In this document: piece after piece, positions 50,483 to 58,927 of the stretch | Layout of the letters: every line of letters begins with the position of its first letter | How positions within the stretch are numbered: position 1 is the stretch's first letter | Source of the DNA: Dactylosporangium vinaceum | GTDB lineage: Bacteria; Actinomycetota; Actinomycetes; Mycobacteriales; Micromonosporaceae | Assembly (NCBI RefSeq): GCF_019904175.1 | Contig: NZ_CP061913.1 | Span: 4,464,001-4,528,000, forward strand | Length of the DNA stretch: 64,000 nucleotides | Reading direction: 5' to 3' | Notes under the pieces: generated by a model | Database searches by the model: none | What the model was told of the DNA's origin: nothing | What the model saw: only the letters and a program-made list of their open reading frames with translations | Made by a program: the position numbers and the translations under genes

Positions 50483-50860
50483 TCAGGTGGCGTCCGCCGG
50501 CCGGAGCAAGGCCACCAGCTCGGCGGCGATGTGTTCGTCGTAGCCGGCCGCGAGCTCCGTCGGCCGGGCGGACGAACGCCGGTAGTCGCTGATGCGCCGG
50601 TCCGTGATGGCCAGTAGCCAGGACTGTGCCTGGCAGCCCTGCCGGGCGGGGGCCAGCCTCCAGACTTCGACGAAGACGGCGCGGGTGATCGCCACGGCGG
50701 CCGCGGCGTCGCTCAGCTGATCGCGGGCGTGCATGAAGACGGGACGGACCATGAGGCGGTACAGCGTGCGGAATGCGGCCGGTTCGCGGTCGGCGATCCG
50801 CTGGACCAGCCGGTCATAAGCCGCGGTGACGATGAGTGGTTTCGCCGGCTGGACAACCAT
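50483..50860 (-). CDS. short sigma-region-2-like protein (125 aa)
   Basis: The sequence AAYDRLVQRIADREPAAFRTLYRLMVRPVFMHARDQLSDAAAAVAITRAVFVEVWRLAPARQGCQAQSWLLAITDRRISDYRR is a complete ECF sigma region 2 (SigK-like). The protein then ends after a 30-residue tail, with no region 4. It is a relative of the protein at 34367-34696. The gene has CAGGAG before ATG 50860 and a copy of the leader element. Without region 4 it is unlikely to recognise a -35 element; it may modulate another sigma or core RNA polymerase. Confidence 0.7.
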   Translation of the reverse strand: MVVQPAKPLIVTAAYDRLVQRIADREPAAFRTLYRLMVRPVFMHARDQLSDAAAAVAITRAVFVEVWRLAPARQGCQAQSWLLAITDRRISDYRRSSARPTELAAGYDEHIAAELVALLRPADAT

Positions 50861-50890
50861 CGACGCTCCTGACGATGCCCGACTGGGACA

Positions 50891-50907
50891 CCGCCGGGGT
50901 CCGGAGC
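50891..50907 (-). promoter_or_regulatory. conserved 17-bp leader element, copy E
   Basis: GCTCCGGACCCCGGCGG on the minus strand, one base different from the consensus, 31 bp before ATG 50860. The -10 is less clear here: CATTCT is 6 nt and TATCGT 18 nt upstream. The surrounding GGACCCCGGCGGTGTCC is close to a palindrome. Confidence 0.6.
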
Positions 50908-51012
50908 GGTGGGAGAATGGCTCCGACGATAGGCCGCTGCTGGACCCGGTTGTTGATGTGGCAGTCGAGTTCACCCGGCCGGGTTACAGCGAGAGCCGCC
51001 GGACCCTGCTCG

Positions 51013-51720
51013 TCAGTCGCTTCGTCCGGTGGAGACGGGCACACGGTCGGTACCGGCCGGGCCGGCGGTGACGGGGGAGGGCCGGAAGCCCTTGACGACG
51101 AGGTAGACCCCCAGCGACAGCTCCCACACCCCGATCGGGAGGGTCAGGAGTCCGGACTGCGCCGACACCTGGGTCCAGAAGCCGAACAGCGTGGCGACGG
51201 CGGAGGTGGCGAGCAGGGGTGCGCCGATGAGTCCGAGCACGGGTAGGACCCGCGGCACCAGCCGGGATCGGTAGAGCAGGTAGCCCAGCAGCACGGCGTT
51301 GACGGCCGGGATGAAGCCCTGGCCCAGCAGGAACGTCCAGAGGTGCAGTGCGGCAAGTGCCGTACCGGCAGCCGGCACGTCGGGCCCCGTTGCGGACTGC
51401 CGCACGGTCACCATCGCCATCACGATCGCCACACCGGAGACGATGCTGGCGGCTTCCACCACCCGGGAGCCGACGAACCCGAGCGCGACGCCCTCGTGCT
51501 GGCGTTTGAGCACCGGGTACAGCGCGACCGCCGTGCCGATGCCGGCGAACGCCACGATCATCTCCAGCATGCCGCCCCAGATGACGCCGGTGTCGGATCC
51601 GGAGCTGGTGAAGTAGTTCGCGTCGCGCAGTGGGGCATAGAGGGTCAGCGTCGGCACCGAGACGAAGCTGAGCAGATAGAAGCCGCCCGCGACCCGCGCG
51701 GTCGTGCGCAGTGAGGTCAT
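51013..51720 (-). CDS. DUF4386 family membrane protein
   Basis: A 235-residue protein with about six helices. The family start is MTSLRTTARVAGGFYLLSFVSVPTLTLYAPLRDANYF. Later features are MLEMIVAFAGIGTAVALYPVLKRQHEGVALGFVGSRVVEAASIV and GVWELSLGVYLVVKGFRPS near the end. Function is unknown. Its start overlaps the stop of the NAD(P)-binding gene (ATGA at 51717-51720), so the two form a small operon. Confidence 0.88.
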   Translation of the reverse strand: MTSLRTTARVAGGFYLLSFVSVPTLTLYAPLRDANYFTSSGSDTGVIWGGMLEMIVAFAGIGTAVALYPVLKRQHEGVALGFVGSRVVEAASIVSGVAIVMAMVTVRQSATGPDVPAAGTALAALHLWTFLLGQGFIPAVNAVLLGYLLYRSRLVPRVLPVLGLIGAPLLATSAVATLFGFWTQVSAQSGLLTLPIGVWELSLGVYLVVKGFRPSPVTAGPAGTDRVPVSTGRSD

Positions 51721-52460
51721 CGAAGTTCCTGGGTGGTTTCAGCGTGTGCGAGTGCAGATGGGGCCCGTCGGCCGACGATCGCCGGTGCCTCCTGGATGAG
51801 CGTGTCGTCGGTCAGGGCGGCGACCATGAACAGGGCGAAGTCCACCCGCCGGGTCTGGTTGCTCGACAGTTTCGGGTCGCCCACGTGCCGGCTCCACACC
51901 GGCAGGCCCTGGCTGGGACCTTCGCTGAGGTCGCTGCCGCGCACCACGGTCCACCGGGTGTTGCTGGCGAACACGCGTTGACAGGCGTCCACCTGGTCGT
52001 CCAGGTCGGCGAAGCGGGCGAGCCGGGCGAGCGGGCCGGCGATCTTGACGATCGCCCTGAGCTTCCACGGGTACACGTCGAGGCCGTCGCGGGAGATGTG
52101 CCAGCCACAGGAGAACACCAGGCGGGCACCGCCGCGGGTGTGGTCGAGCACCGCCTGCGCGGTGCCGGCTGCGTAGTGGTTGACCCCGCGCGGGACCAGG
52201 ACCGTCAGGACGCCGTCGCAGCCGTCGACCGCCCGGGCGATGACGTCGCGGTCGTCGGTCGCCCCGGTCACGACGGTGATGCGGTCGCGGAGGTCACCGA
52301 GCTTGCCCACACTGGCGGCGCGGCACACGCCGACGACCTCGTAGCCCCGGTCGAGTGCGTGCTGCACCATGTATCGGCCGAGCTTGCCCGACGCCCCGAT
52401 CACGCAGACCTTCAGCTTGGCGTTGCGTTCGGCGGCGTGTCGGTCCCGTACTGGTTTCAT
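51717..52460 (-). CDS. NAD(P)-binding Rossmann protein, NmrA/atypical SDR type
   Basis: A 247-residue protein. The cofactor motif VCVIGASGKLGRYMVQHALDRGYEVVGVCR is at about 17-46. A VTGATDDRD segment marks the adenine site, and SCGWHISRDGL is a later motif. The classical Tyr-Lys pair is not obvious, as in NmrA-like sensors or divinyl reductase-like proteins. It precedes DUF4386 in an overlapping pair. The element copy F is 200 bp upstream. The start at 52460 is followed by MKPVRDRHAAERN, whose first residues may be dispensable. Confidence 0.82.
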   Translation of the reverse strand: MKPVRDRHAAERNAKLKVCVIGASGKLGRYMVQHALDRGYEVVGVCRAASVGKLGDLRDRITVVTGATDDRDVIARAVDGCDGVLTVLVPRGVNHYAAGTAQAVLDHTRGGARLVFSCGWHISRDGLDVYPWKLRAIVKIAGPLARLARFADLDDQVDACQRVFASNTRWTVVRGSDLSEGPSQGLPVWSRHVGDPKLSSNQTRRVDFALFMVAALTDDTLIQEAPAIVGRRAPSALAHAETTQELR

Positions 52461-52890
52461 GGCTGCTCTTCTCGTCGGCGGCCGGCCGGGATGGGCTCCG
52501 CGGCGCGACCGCGCCCGGTGGAACGGATTCGTGCCTGTGCACGGTGCGCCCGCCAGCGGGGAGACACGACTCGGTACGGAGGGCCACGACGGGCGGGGAA
52601 CGCGGCAGTCGTGCGCCACATACAGGTGTGCAACCAGGACCCGGACACGCCGCGTGCGGCTGGTCACCAGGGTCCGGAGCGACGCCTGGACTGTACGCGC
52701 GGATCGGCCCGACATCAATGAGTAACGGGCGGTCCCGGCTCCCGGCCATGATCAGCCAGGTTCGGCTGGGCACCCTGTCGCGTCAGCGGGGGAGCGCCCG
52801 GCCCGGAGCCGGTTCGGCGGCCGGTACGCCGGCGCTCGGTGGCGCCACGGCGTGTGGGCGTGGCGAACCCGTCGGACGGGGCCCGGCCGA
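52461..52890. other. intergenic stretch upstream of the NmrA-type gene
   Basis: A 430-bp region that contains leader copy F at 52664-52680 and a TACAGT -10-like hexamer. If that promoter is right, the transcript has a leader of about 220 nt before the NmrA-type start. I see no further gene. Confidence 0.35.
52664..52680 (-). promoter_or_regulatory. conserved 17-bp leader element, copy F
   Basis: GCTCCGGACCCTGGTGA on the minus strand, two bases different from the consensus, 9 nt after TACAGT (52695-52690). Upstream of the NmrA-type and DUF4386 pair. Confidence 0.55.
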
Positions 52891-53478
52891 TCACGCAGGG
52901 GGTGCGGTCCGGACAGTCATCCGCTCGCCCGGGCGCCCGAAGATACTGAGAATCTCCGCAGGATCGCCGCCGCTCGTGCCGAACCAGTGCGGCACCGCGG
53001 TGTCGAACGAGGCGACCTCCCCCGGCGCCAGCACCAGGTCCTCGTCGCCGAGGACGAGGCGGAGGTGCCCGGACAGCACGTAAATCCATTCGTGGCCCTC
53101 GTGTGCACGCGGAGCCGGGGTGGTCCGGCCGGGGGGTATGACGATCTTCCAGGCCTGCGCTCCTTCGCCGGCGCCGGTCAGCGGGATCACCGTGCGGCCC
53201 TTCACCCGGCTGGGCTTGAGACGCAGACGGGGATCGCCTTCGTCAGGTGCCGCGACAAGGTCGTCCAGCGAGATCCGATACGCGTGGGACAGCAGGAGGA
53301 GCAGCTCGAGTGTCGGGCGTCGCTTCCCGGTCTCCAGCCGCGACATCGTGCTCCTGGAGATGCCAGTCGTCACCGCCACGGCGGCGAGTGTCATGCGGCG
53401 CCGGGCCCGCACGGACTTGAGCCGCGCCCCGAGGTGTTCGAGGGCCGCGGCGATGTTTGCCGCTGCAAGGTCCTGCAC
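52891..53478 (-). CDS. XRE family regulator with cupin domain
   Basis: A 195-residue regulator. The N-terminal HTH is LGARLKSVRARRRMTLAAVAVTTGISRSTMSRLETGKRRPTLELLLLLSHAY (about 17-70). The cupin is about 110-185 (IPPGRTTPAPRAHEGHEWIYVLSGHLRLVLGDEDLVLAPGEVASFDTAVPHWFG), with the H-x-H...E and terminal H metal or ligand residues. XRE-cupin proteins control small metabolic operons such as amine or aldehyde use. The target is not evident; the divergent neighbour is the membrane protein at 53583. Confidence 0.93.
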   Translation of the reverse strand: MQDLAAANIAAALEHLGARLKSVRARRRMTLAAVAVTTGISRSTMSRLETGKRRPTLELLLLLSHAYRISLDDLVAAPDEGDPRLRLKPSRVKGRTVIPLTGAGEGAQAWKIVIPPGRTTPAPRAHEGHEWIYVLSGHLRLVLGDEDLVLAPGEVASFDTAVPHWFGTSGGDPAEILSIFGRPGERMTVRTAPPA

Positions 53479-53582
53479 GCACCCAGCAGACGCCCGTTTC
53501 CCGCAAATGGCAACTTTCCTAGGTGAACAGAAGGTCCGGGCGCAGTCTGAGCGCAGGTACCACCGATCGAAGGGAACACCTC

Positions 53583-54044
53583 ATGGATGCACCTGCCACG
53601 ATCACCGTTCGCGACGAGGGGCGACGCCGGACGGCCGGCGCGGGTGACGAGCTGTCGACCCCGCGGCTGTACGTCATGCGGGCCGGTTACGCGTTCATGG
53701 GGGTGGGGCTGGCGCTGGTGAAATGGCCGCTGCTCTTCCAGAGCCCCGAAGCGCTGCCGGTCCCGGCGGGGGTCGTCACCTGCCTGCTGACGGCCATGTC
53801 GCTGCTGGCGTTCCTTGGGCTGCGCTATCCCGTCCGGATGCTGCCCGTCCTGCTGTTCGAGGTCACGTGGAAGGTCATCTGGATCGCTGCGGTGGCCGTG
53901 CCGCACCTGATCGCCGGCGACATGGACGACGCGGCACGCAAGGTGCTGATCAACTGTTCCCTGGTCGTGGTCATCATCGCCGTCATACCGTGGCGGTACG
54001 CCTGGAAGCGGTACGTCCGCACATCCGGCGATGCGTGGCGTTGA
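53583..54044 (+). CDS. integral membrane protein, unknown function
   Basis: A 153-residue protein with four helices (about 33-50, 58-80, 85-110, 125-143). The sequence RLYVMRAGYAFMGVGLALVKWPLLFQSPEALPVPAGVVTCLLTAMSLLAFLGLRYPVRMLPVLLFEVTWKVIWI resembles small DUF-type proteins next to XRE-cupin genes, but I do not recognise a named family. The ATG at 53583 is close to the divergent XRE-cupin gene (about 105 bp), which suggests regulation by it. Confidence 0.75.
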   Translation: MDAPATITVRDEGRRRTAGAGDELSTPRLYVMRAGYAFMGVGLALVKWPLLFQSPEALPVPAGVVTCLLTAMSLLAFLGLRYPVRMLPVLLFEVTWKVIWIAAVAVPHLIAGDMDDAARKVLINCSLVVVIIAVIPWRYAWKRYVRTSGDAWR

Positions 54045-54421
54045 TCGCGGGGTGTCGCCGTAGCCGTCTACAAAGGACTGCGAGCACGTCCGGCGTCGCC
54101 TCGCGAGCCTGGAGTACGCTGGGAGCAGGCGGCGGGAGGTCGCTGCCGTGACACTCGGCTGGTACCGCCCAGGTCCCTGGCGGCCGACCGGCCGTCCGCT
54201 TCGGGAGAACAGCGATGATCGACCGGTAGGTCGCGTCGGTATCGTCTCCCCGCCGATGCTCGGCCGCGCGTTGCCGCGCTGCTGGAGCGGCCGGTCGTCC
54301 ACGACCTCGACCGGGCACTCGTCACCGCCCCGGCCGCCGTCTCGGCGACGGCCGCTCATCCGCTCGATCGTGTGGCTGCCGCAGCCCCGGAGCTCGACAA
54401 CGAACGTGAGGAGAACATCCC
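54045..54421. other. intergenic stretch with an open but startless frame
   Basis: A 377-bp region. From about 54215 to 54450 a plus-strand frame reads like protein (RVAALLERPVVHDLDRAL...) but lacks a start codon and shares its end with the small gene at 54422. It may be debris. Confidence 0.3.
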
Positions 54422-54607
54422 GTGTACATCGAGAAGGCGCAGATCGTCGCCAACCTGAGGTCCAGAGGACTCGACGCCAGGGCCGATTGGGTCGACACCG
54501 CGCTGCCTGCACTCGTCGACACACATCGGAACGCTGCGCTGCTGCAGACGCTTGGTATCAACCCCGCCGGCATGTCGCCCGTGTATGCCACCACAGGAAA
54601 AGATTGA
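54422..54607 (+). CDS. small protein (61 aa), unknown function
   Basis: A 61-residue helical protein from GTG 54422 (MYIEKAQIVANLRSRGLDARADWVDTALPALVDTHRNAALLQTLGINP). The ribosome site is GAGGAG about 8 bp upstream. Codon use fits the neighbours, and charge periodicity suggests two amphipathic helices. I know similar short proteins in actinomycetes without function. It converges with the sigma gene. Confidence 0.6.
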   Translation: MYIEKAQIVANLRSRGLDARADWVDTALPALVDTHRNAALLQTLGINPAGMSPVYATTGKD

Positions 54608-54673
54608 CCGGAACTGCCGAGCACCCGAGGGGAGCGACGAAGTCCCCGGAGAGCTGCCCGGCGGCCCGGACGG

Positions 54674-55561
54674 TCATCGCGGAGGACCGGAACCGGCGGC
54701 GAAATCAGGTATCGCCAGCCTTGCCGCGGCGGCTGCGGCGCCGGGTGCGTGCTGCATGCCGGCCCGCAGCTGGTGCAGGGAGCGTTGCAGCAGCCGTGAT
54801 ACGTGCATCTGCGAGATGCCCAGTTCGCCGGCGATGGAGGCCTGGGTCATCTCGTCCGTGAATCGCATGGCCAGGATGCGCTGTTCGCGGGCCGGCAGCG
54901 CCGCGACCAACCGGCCGAGCAGCCCGTGTGACAGCCGCTCGTCGACGGCGGCAAGCCGCGGGTCGACGGCGCCCAGCGCCTCGAGCAGATCGATGCCGTC
55001 GTGGGTCAGGTCGGCGTCGAGCGAGTGCAGGCGGTACGCGTACGTGGCGCCGACCGCGTCGGCCAGCCGAAAGGCCTCGACGTGCAGGTGCGCGGCGAGT
55101 TCGGCGGTCGTGGGGGTGCGGCCGTGCAGCTGCTCGAGGTCGCCGGTGGCGGTCTGCAGGCTCATCGTGAGCTCCTGGACGGGTCGCGGCACCCGAATGG
55201 CCCACCCGGCGTCGCGGAAGTGGCGCTTGAGCTCGCCGACGATCGTGGGCACGGCGAATCCGACGAAAGGCGCGAGCCGGGCCGGATCGTAGCGGTCGAC
55301 GGCTTTGACAAGCGCCAGTGCGGCGACCTGCGCCAGGTCTTCCAGCGGTACGCCGCGTCCGGCGTATCGCCGTGCCAGCCGGCTGGCCAGCGGCAGCATA
55401 CTGACTATCGCTTGCGCGCGCAGCGCTTCGCGGAGCGGGTCGCCGGCTGGCAGACCGTCCCGGGTCCGAAGCAGCCACTCCGGACCCGGCGGCGCCTGGA
55501 CGGCTGTGACATTGCTCGGCGAGGGTCGTTCGGTCGCGATGACGCCCTGTATCGAACGCAT
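54674..55561 (-). CDS. SigB/SigF/SigG-type sigma factor, second copy
   Basis: A 295-residue paralogue of the factor at 30399-31304. Region 2 is LASRLARRYAGRGVPLEDLAQVAALALVKAVDRYDPARLAPFVGFAVPTIVGELKRHFRDAGW, near 57-120. Region 3 includes RVPRPVQELTMSLQ and GRTPTTAELAAHLHV, and region 4 reads LPAREQRILAMRFTDEMTQASIAGELGISQMHVSRLLQRSLHQLRAGM. The recognition helix (ISQMHVSRLLQR) is almost identical to the first copy, so promoters may overlap. No anti-sigma gene is adjacent. It ends close to the small gene at 54422. Confidence 0.93.
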   Translation of the reverse strand: MRSIQGVIATERPSPSNVTAVQAPPGPEWLLRTRDGLPAGDPLREALRAQAIVSMLPLASRLARRYAGRGVPLEDLAQVAALALVKAVDRYDPARLAPFVGFAVPTIVGELKRHFRDAGWAIRVPRPVQELTMSLQTATGDLEQLHGRTPTTAELAAHLHVEAFRLADAVGATYAYRLHSLDADLTHDGIDLLEALGAVDPRLAAVDERLSHGLLGRLVAALPAREQRILAMRFTDEMTQASIAGELGISQMHVSRLLQRSLHQLRAGMQHAPGAAAAAARLAIPDFAAGSGPPR

Positions 55562-55876
55562 GAGCTGACCCCGATCGGCGGCGCTCGTCCATCACGGATG
55601 TACGGCTGGCCGCCGAGGTCCAGGGCAGCGAGACCAGCCTACGCTGACGGGCCACAACGGCGCACGAGGGGAGCCGCACCGGACCGGGGATGCGCTGTCG
55701 CCGGCCGGCAGCACTTGTGGTCCAGGTCAAGGAGTGCTGCACTGGTGTTAGCACTCGTCATGTGCGAGTGCTAACCGAATGGGATGCAACTTCCGGGATG
55801 ACAGTTCGCTCCGGGGCCATCGCAGGCTGGTCCGAACAGTGCCGCACGCCGGCGCGATGAAGTAGAGGACGATGCA
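55562..55876. other. divergent region between sigma and groEL genes
   Basis: A 315-bp region that holds the CIRCE element and groEL promoter on one side and the sigma gene promoter on the other; GTAGGCT (minus strand, near 55645) looks like a -10 for the latter. No gene is seen. Confidence 0.4.
55748..55774. promoter_or_regulatory. CIRCE element (HrcA operator) upstream of groEL
   Basis: TTAGCACTC-N9-GAGTGCTAA is a perfect match to the controlling inverted repeat of chaperone expression. It lies 102 bp before the groEL ATG, so heat-induced release of HrcA should activate the gene. Confidence 0.97.
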
Positions 55877-57448
<1,572 letters not shown>

Positions 57449-57468
57449 TATCGACCGCCGAGGAAGAA

Positions 57469-57514
57469 CCGCACCGCCGGTGCGGCGAGCCGGCCGCGTA
57501 GGCGGACCGGCTCG
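57469..57514. terminator. double stem-loop after groEL
   Basis: CCGCACC/GGTGCGG (3-nt loop) at 57469-57485 and CGAGCCGG/CCGGCTCG at 57486-57514 stand side by side between groEL and the convergent small basic gene. Confidence 0.7.
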
Positions 57515-57527
57515 CGCGGCAACAACG

Positions 57528-57656
57528 TCAGCGGCCGGTCGGCGGGATCGACGAGTCGGTGCCCGAGGACTGCTTGGCCTTCTTCGCTGCCCGCTTCTCC
57601 TTCAGCGTCCGGCCCTCTTTTTTGCGATCTTCCTTGTGTGCCGATTTGTTCGCCAT
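57528..57656 (-). CDS. small basic lysine-rich protein (42 aa)
   Basis: An ATG at 57656 encodes 42 residues: MANKSAHKEDRKKEGRTLKE..., ending PPTGR, with 13 Lys/Arg in the first 30. GTCACC-rich upstream sequence (on its strand AGAGAGGTCACC) gives a ribosome site. Proteins of this kind, such as short basic proteins near chaperone genes, are found in actinomycetes and probably bind RNA or ribosomes; no family name can be given. Codon use is unlike random sequence and the frame is clean. Confidence 0.6.
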   Translation of the reverse strand: MANKSAHKEDRKKEGRTLKEKRAAKKAKQSSGTDSSIPPTGR

Positions 57657-57695
57657 GGTGACCTCTCTGCGGTTCGTCGGAGGCGGGGTTGGAGC

Positions 57696-58742
57696 TCAGC
57701 CGGTGGCTGAGCTCCTTCGATGGCCGGCGAGCGCGGGATCGCCCGCGGTGTCCAGCCGCCGCGCGTGCTGCAGCGCGGACAGCAGCGCGAGCGTCGACTC
57801 GGCGCCCTGGTTCTCGTTGATGCCGGAGGAGCTCAGCCCGTCGCGGCCGCCGCCGGTCGACGGGTCGTGCAGTGGCAGGCCGTTGTCGTTGGCGCCGAGG
57901 AACCAGTCGATCGCCGAAGCCAGGCCCCGCTCCCATCGAGGGTCGGGGCTGACGGTCATCGCGCGGGCGCACGCGTCGGCCATCGCGGCGGCCTCGATCG
58001 GTTGCTGGTCGAAGCGCGGGGGCTCGTCGTGGGGGCCGGCGCCGCCGACCGGCGTGCACGACAGGTGCCCGTCGTGGGTTTCCCGCTCGAGCAGCCAGCC
58101 GAGCATGCGCAGCCCGTCGGCGCACGCATTGCCGCCGGCCGCAATCAGCGTCTCCGCCAGGGCCGCGTTGGCGTAGGTGAGGCGGGGCTCAGGCCACGGC
58201 CAGGCCGGGTCCGGCGGCACGGGGCCGATGGTGACCACCGCGTCGTGCAGCAGCCACCGGGCGGCGGAGTGCTCCGGATGGACGTCGAGGACCTCGACAG
58301 CACCGAGCGCCGCGAACGCCATCGCCCGCGGCCACCGGGTGCGCCGGTGGGCGCCGCTGTTGAAGCGCGACAGCGCGGACTCACGCATCGAGGGCACCGG
58401 GCTGCGGGCGACCGCCGTGCCGAGGCCCCACAGCGCCCGGCCCCACCAGTCGCCGACCGCCGGCTCGTCCTGCCATCGCCGGTCCGGCCCCAGCCGGTTG
58501 CGGAACGCGCCGTCGGGGGCTTGAGCGTCGACGAGGAGGGCCAGGTACTGCTCGGCGAGGCGCAGCAGGCCGGCCGGCGGGTCCGGCTCCCGGCAGATGA
58601 TCAGCAGGCCGCGGGCGACGTCGTCGACGCAGTACCCGTGTGCAGTTCTCGGCGTGCTGTACTCGGCATGTTCGAACAGGCCCACGTCGTCACTGAGCCG
58701 GTGCAGATGGTCGAACGACGGTCCGGGGCGGCCGATGCTCAC
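57696..58742 (-). CDS. alpha/alpha-toroid glycan-associated protein
   Basis: A 348-residue protein of helical repeats. Motifs are HGYCVDDVARGLLI, GAFRNRLGPDRRWQDEPAVGDWWGRALWGLG, YANAALAETLIAAGG and GHLSCTPVGGAGP. This resembles six-hairpin glycosidase-like proteins found next to glycosyltransferases and GH130 enzymes in actinobacteria. The catalytic role is unknown. Its GTG start overlaps the stop of the GH130 fragment (GTGA), and it is the third gene of the GT-GH130-toroid set. Confidence 0.75.
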   Translation of the reverse strand: MSIGRPGPSFDHLHRLSDDVGLFEHAEYSTPRTAHGYCVDDVARGLLIICREPDPPAGLLRLAEQYLALLVDAQAPDGAFRNRLGPDRRWQDEPAVGDWWGRALWGLGTAVARSPVPSMRESALSRFNSGAHRRTRWPRAMAFAALGAVEVLDVHPEHSAARWLLHDAVVTIGPVPPDPAWPWPEPRLTYANAALAETLIAAGGNACADGLRMLGWLLERETHDGHLSCTPVGGAGPHDEPPRFDQQPIEAAAMADACARAMTVSPDPRWERGLASAIDWFLGANDNGLPLHDPSTGGGRDGLSSSGINENQGAESTLALLSALQHARRLDTAGDPALAGHRRSSATG

Positions 58743-58927
58743 GTGCGCACCGGCGCTCGGGTCGGCGTCATCGCCGCGATGAGGTCCGCGACCCGGTCGA
58801 CCAGCGCGTGGATGCGCCGGTCGACGAGCACGGCGTCCTCGCCGGGCATGAACAGTTTGACGATCACCCGCCGCGGGTCCGGCAGCAGGGCCTGATCGAT
58901 CCGCGTCGCCAGGGCCGCCTTGCTCAC
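58739..58927 (-). pseudogene. GH130-type glycosidase, interior deleted (62 aa left)
   Basis: The 62-residue frame begins ALATRIDQALLPDPRRVIVKLFMPGEDAV, which matches the N-terminus of GH130 mannosyl-phosphorylase-like proteins (pattern R..L..DP.RVI.KLF.PG.E). Those are about 300-350 residues, so the catalytic five-blade propeller is absent. Start and stop both overlap neighbours as GTGA junctions, so the deletion kept coupling of the glycosyltransferase upstream and the toroid protein downstream. The short residue is unlikely to have enzyme activity. Identification rests on memory of the family N-terminus. Confidence 0.6.

Noticed and set aside
55475..55495. CTCCGGACCCGGCGGC resembling the leader element
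   Set aside because: It is inside the sigma coding sequence and on the opposite strand.
55606..55640. A degenerate leader-like sequence before the second sigma gene (GCCCTGGACCTCGGCGG)
   Set aside because: Four mismatches make it indistinguishable from background, though orientation is right.
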